Part shown: one piece after another, positions 11,898 through 13,630 of the stretch
How the letters are laid out: each line of letters starts with the position of its first letter
Position numbering within the stretch: position 1 is the stretch's first letter
From: Candidatus Omnitrophota bacterium
GTDB taxonomy: Bacteria; Omnitrophota; Gorgyraeia; Duberdicusellales; 4484-171
Assembly: GCA_016939345.1 (NCBI GenBank)
Contig: JAFGHG010000143.1
Coordinates: 1 to 13,630 of the forward strand
Length of the DNA: 13,630 nucleotides
Direction of reading: 5' to 3'
The notes under the pieces: generated by a model
The model's input: the letters and a program-made list of their open reading frames with translations, nothing else
What the model was told of the DNA's origin: nothing
The model's database searches: none
Program-made: the position numbers and the translations under genes

Positions 11898-13394
11898 TCA
11901 GAAATAAAGGTCTCTTTCTCCGTTTTTTACCCTGCTATAATAATTATCAAAACGTTCAAAGGTTTTAGGCATAATCTTTTTGATTTCATTTATTTCTTTT
12001 TCAATAAGGGGTTCAGCCAAAGATTTGGTTTCTTGACTGGCAAAATCATCAATCCATTCCCTAAAAGTCAAAACAGCGTTCAATTTGCAAAGTTTGCCCT
12101 CTTCGCCTCTTTTCAGAAGATCCATAATGCACTCTCCGGTCCTGCCGCAGCGATAGCCAGCTGTGCAAAAAGAAGTTATATAGCCCATTCGAGCAAATTC
12201 TGATATCATTTCTTCCAGACTTCTGGTATCAGCCAAAATAAACTGCTGGCGTTCGCCCTTTTGTCCAGACTCTGAATCACTGTAAGAGCCAACGCCGATC
12301 TTAGTCGAAGCATCAGTCTGGGTAATACCTAAACTTAAGGATTTCTTTTTCATTTGAGGCGTTTCCCTGCAGGTAATGATCATACCAGTATGAGGAACAG
12401 ATAAACGGATAACGGTCATAAGCTTAATAAAATCATCATCGTTGACTTTATGCCGTGATTGCTGGATAAAAGGAGTATTGAGCGCAGGTTCAAGCCTGGG
12501 AAAGGAAATGGTATGAGCGCCTACTCCGAACTTATTTTCTAATTCCCTGTTATGAGCCGCCAGACCCATGACTTCGTATTTATAATCATAGAGACCAAAA
12601 AGCGCGCCTAAACCCACATCATCGATGCCGGCTTCAAAAGCCCTGTGCATTGAATATAAACGCCAAAGATAATCTGACTTTATTGTGCCAGCAGGATGGA
12701 CTCTGGCGTAAGTCGGTCTGTGATAAGTTTCCTGAAAAACCTGATAGGTGCCTATGCCTACCTTGCGCAGCTGCTTTAGCTCTTCTATGGAAAGCGGCGC
12801 AGCATTAACGTTAACCCTTCTTATCTGCCCAAAACCTTTTCTTGTCTTTTCTTTAATGTTGTATATGGTTCTGATAGTCTCAATCATGTAATTTAAGTCG
12901 TTATATGGATGTTCTCCATAAACCACTATCAGACGCTTATGGCCGATCTGACCGCAAAGATACCTGGTTTCTTTTTCTATCTCTTGCATGTCCAGTACTT
13001 TACGAATAGCCTTATCATTAGACGAACGAAAGCCGCAATAAAGACAGTCATTGACGCAAAAATTTCCAAGATATAAAGGAGCAAAGGTGACTATCCTGTT
13101 GTCATATACTTTTTTCTTTACTGTTAAAGCAACCTCTTGCATCCGGCTTAAGACTTCAGGATCGTCAATACTTAAAAGATCAGCAACTTCATCAAGTTCT
13201 AGAGTCTGGATAGATAATGATTTTGCAAGAATTTCGTTTATCCTTAGCCTGGATACTTTTTTCTTTTGGCTGATCAAGGAAAGTATTTTTTCTTGATCAA
13301 TAAAACTTCTGCCCTTGTTGAGATATTTATCGATCTCTTCAGGTTTTATCCTGCTTTTTTTCCAATCTGCCAAGTTTTTCATTATAAGACTCAT
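11898..13394 (-). CDS. hydG: HydG-type radical SAM tyrosine lyase ([FeFe]-hydrogenase maturase) with altered C-terminal cluster motif
   Basis: A 498-residue radical SAM enzyme. The S-adenosylmethionine cluster motif is C113-x3-C117-x2-C120 in LGNFCVNDCLYCGFR, the form shared by HydG and ThiH. Length and the ~95-residue C-terminal extension favour HydG over ThiH (about 370 residues). Known reaction: cleave tyrosine to p-cresol, CO and cyanide and build an Fe(CO)2(CN) unit on a C-terminal 4Fe-4S cluster held by CxxC-x22-C. Here this motif reads C410-T-A-G413-Y-R-C416 ... C422 ... C436: the middle cysteine is Gly (GGC codon), while two extra Cys appear close by. FILADTRSLEEM and NAVLTFREW match the family around it. 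The ATG overlaps the rex stop as ATGA. No hydE, hydF or hydrogenase gene is in view. Confidence 0.88.
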   Translation of the reverse strand: MSLIMKNLADWKKSRIKPEEIDKYLNKGRSFIDQEKILSLISQKKKVSRLRINEILAKSLSIQTLELDEVADLLSIDDPEVLSRMQEVALTVKKKVYDNRIVTFAPLYLGNFCVNDCLYCGFRSSNDKAIRKVLDMQEIEKETRYLCGQIGHKRLIVVYGEHPYNDLNYMIETIRTIYNIKEKTRKGFGQIRRVNVNAAPLSIEELKQLRKVGIGTYQVFQETYHRPTYARVHPAGTIKSDYLWRLYSMHRAFEAGIDDVGLGALFGLYDYKYEVMGLAAHNRELENKFGVGAHTISFPRLEPALNTPFIQQSRHKVNDDDFIKLMTVIRLSVPHTGMIITCRETPQMKKKSLSLGITQTDASTKIGVGSYSDSESGQKGERQQFILADTRSLEEMISEFARMGYITSFCTAGYRCGRTGECIMDLLKRGEEGKLCKLNAVLTFREWIDDFASQETKSLAEPLIEKEINEIKKIMPKTFERFDNYYSRVKNGERDLYF

Positions 13395-13630
13395 TTATGA
13401 TTACCCTCTTTGTTAAAAAATATAAGCCTCTGCAATTCGCAAGCCATATCAACATTAGAAACTTTAACCTCTCTAGGAAGATCGAGGACCCGGGAAGAAA
13501 AATTCAGGATGCCGGTTACCCCGGAGCTGACCAGCTTATCAGCTACCTTTTGGGCGGCTTCCGTAGGAACTGCCAGCATTGCAATCTTAATCTTGTTAGC
13601 GGTTAAAACCTTAGTCATATTTTTAATATC
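13391..13630 (-). CDS. rex: Redox-sensing repressor Rex, C-terminal part (cut by window edge)
   Basis: The last 79 codons of a Rex-type NADH/NAD+-sensing repressor; the gene runs on past the right edge, and the ATG at 13618 is internal since the frame stays open to 13630. The Rossmann-domain end is recognisable: KIAMLAVPTEAAQKVADKL, GVTGILNFSS, LPREVKVSNVDMACELQ, closely following the family pattern (AVPxEAAQxVAD..L...G..GILNF...VDLA.ELQ). The DNA-binding domain is outside the window. Rex proteins repress fermentative and hydrogenase genes until NADH rises, which fits the overlapping hydG behind it. Confidence 0.9.
   Translation of the reverse strand, partial: DIKNMTKVLTANKIKIAMLAVPTEAAQKVADKLVSSGVTGILNFSSRVLDLPREVKVSNVDMACELQRLIFFNKEGNHK

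Noticed and set aside
11898..13394. Calling the radical SAM gene ThiH (thiamine pathway)
   Set aside because: The protein is about 120 residues longer than ThiH, has the CTAxYR...GRTG and NAVLTF region of HydG, and overlaps rex; no thiamine genes are nearby.
1..13630. CRISPR arrays, tRNA or rRNA genes, insertion sequences, prophage or attachment sites
   Set aside because: I saw no regularly spaced repeats, no tRNA-like cloverleaf ends, and no transposase or integrase motifs in any frame.

Overview
The window reads as a piece of an AT-rich bacterial chromosome from a strict or near-strict anaerobe. Every gene I can support is on the minus strand. The anaerobic reading rests on gene content: a radical-SAM hydrogenase maturase (HydG) behind a Rex repressor, and a dense set of superoxide, peroxide and oxygen-reducing non-heme iron proteins with no catalase or Mn/Fe superoxide dismutase. 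An RND-type exporter and an exported small protein suggest a Gram-negative-type envelope. Taxon is not determinable by eye; an Omnitrophota/Elusimicrobiota-like or clostridial-type anaerobe is only a guess.

In transcription order (right to left) there are four blocks. (1) 13630-11459: the 3' end of rex, overlapped by hydG (ATGA), then a DUF4190-type membrane protein with its own -10 box. (2) 11400-9104: a four-helix membrane protein, a small exported protein and S-adenosylhomocysteine hydrolase, closely packed. (3) 9021-7745: an ArsP/SO_0444-type permease and a small CxxC/HxxxH/CxxC protein, probably a metal or metalloid export pair. (4) 7719-1300: an oxidative-stress island headed by an Rrf2-type regulator with three cysteines. 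It runs Rrf2, a 44-residue desulforedoxin-like mini-protein, NAD(P)H:acceptor flavoreductase, rubredoxin, FMN split-barrel protein, flavodiiron protein, rubrerythrin, superoxide reductase, a ferritin-like diiron protein, glutaredoxin and an AhpF-like disulfide reductase. An RND/MMPL transporter follows, cut by the left edge.

The inferred logic of block 4 is an NAD(P)H to flavoreductase to rubredoxin/mini-desulforedoxin chain that feeds the flavodiiron protein (O2 to water), rubrerythrin (H2O2 to water) and superoxide reductase (superoxide to H2O2), with a separate thiol branch (AhpF-like reductase plus glutaredoxin). Two genes too short for routine ORF calling are included: rubredoxin at 5782-5919 and the mini-desulforedoxin at 6704-6838. 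Several starts were moved on Shine-Dalgarno or stop/start-overlap grounds (flavodiiron protein, flavoreductase, DUF4190 protein, zinc-ribbon protein, SahH).

The most interesting signals are: a TATCGGTWA motif placed 67-69 nt upstream of three start codons in the stress island; the mini-desulforedoxin coupled by TGATG to the flavoreductase; a HydG whose C-terminal auxiliary-cluster motif has Gly in place of the central Cys, with two extra nearby Cys; and an elaborate leader before the Rrf2 gene with a palindromic operator in the promoter, a 27-codon ORF and a duplicated palindrome.
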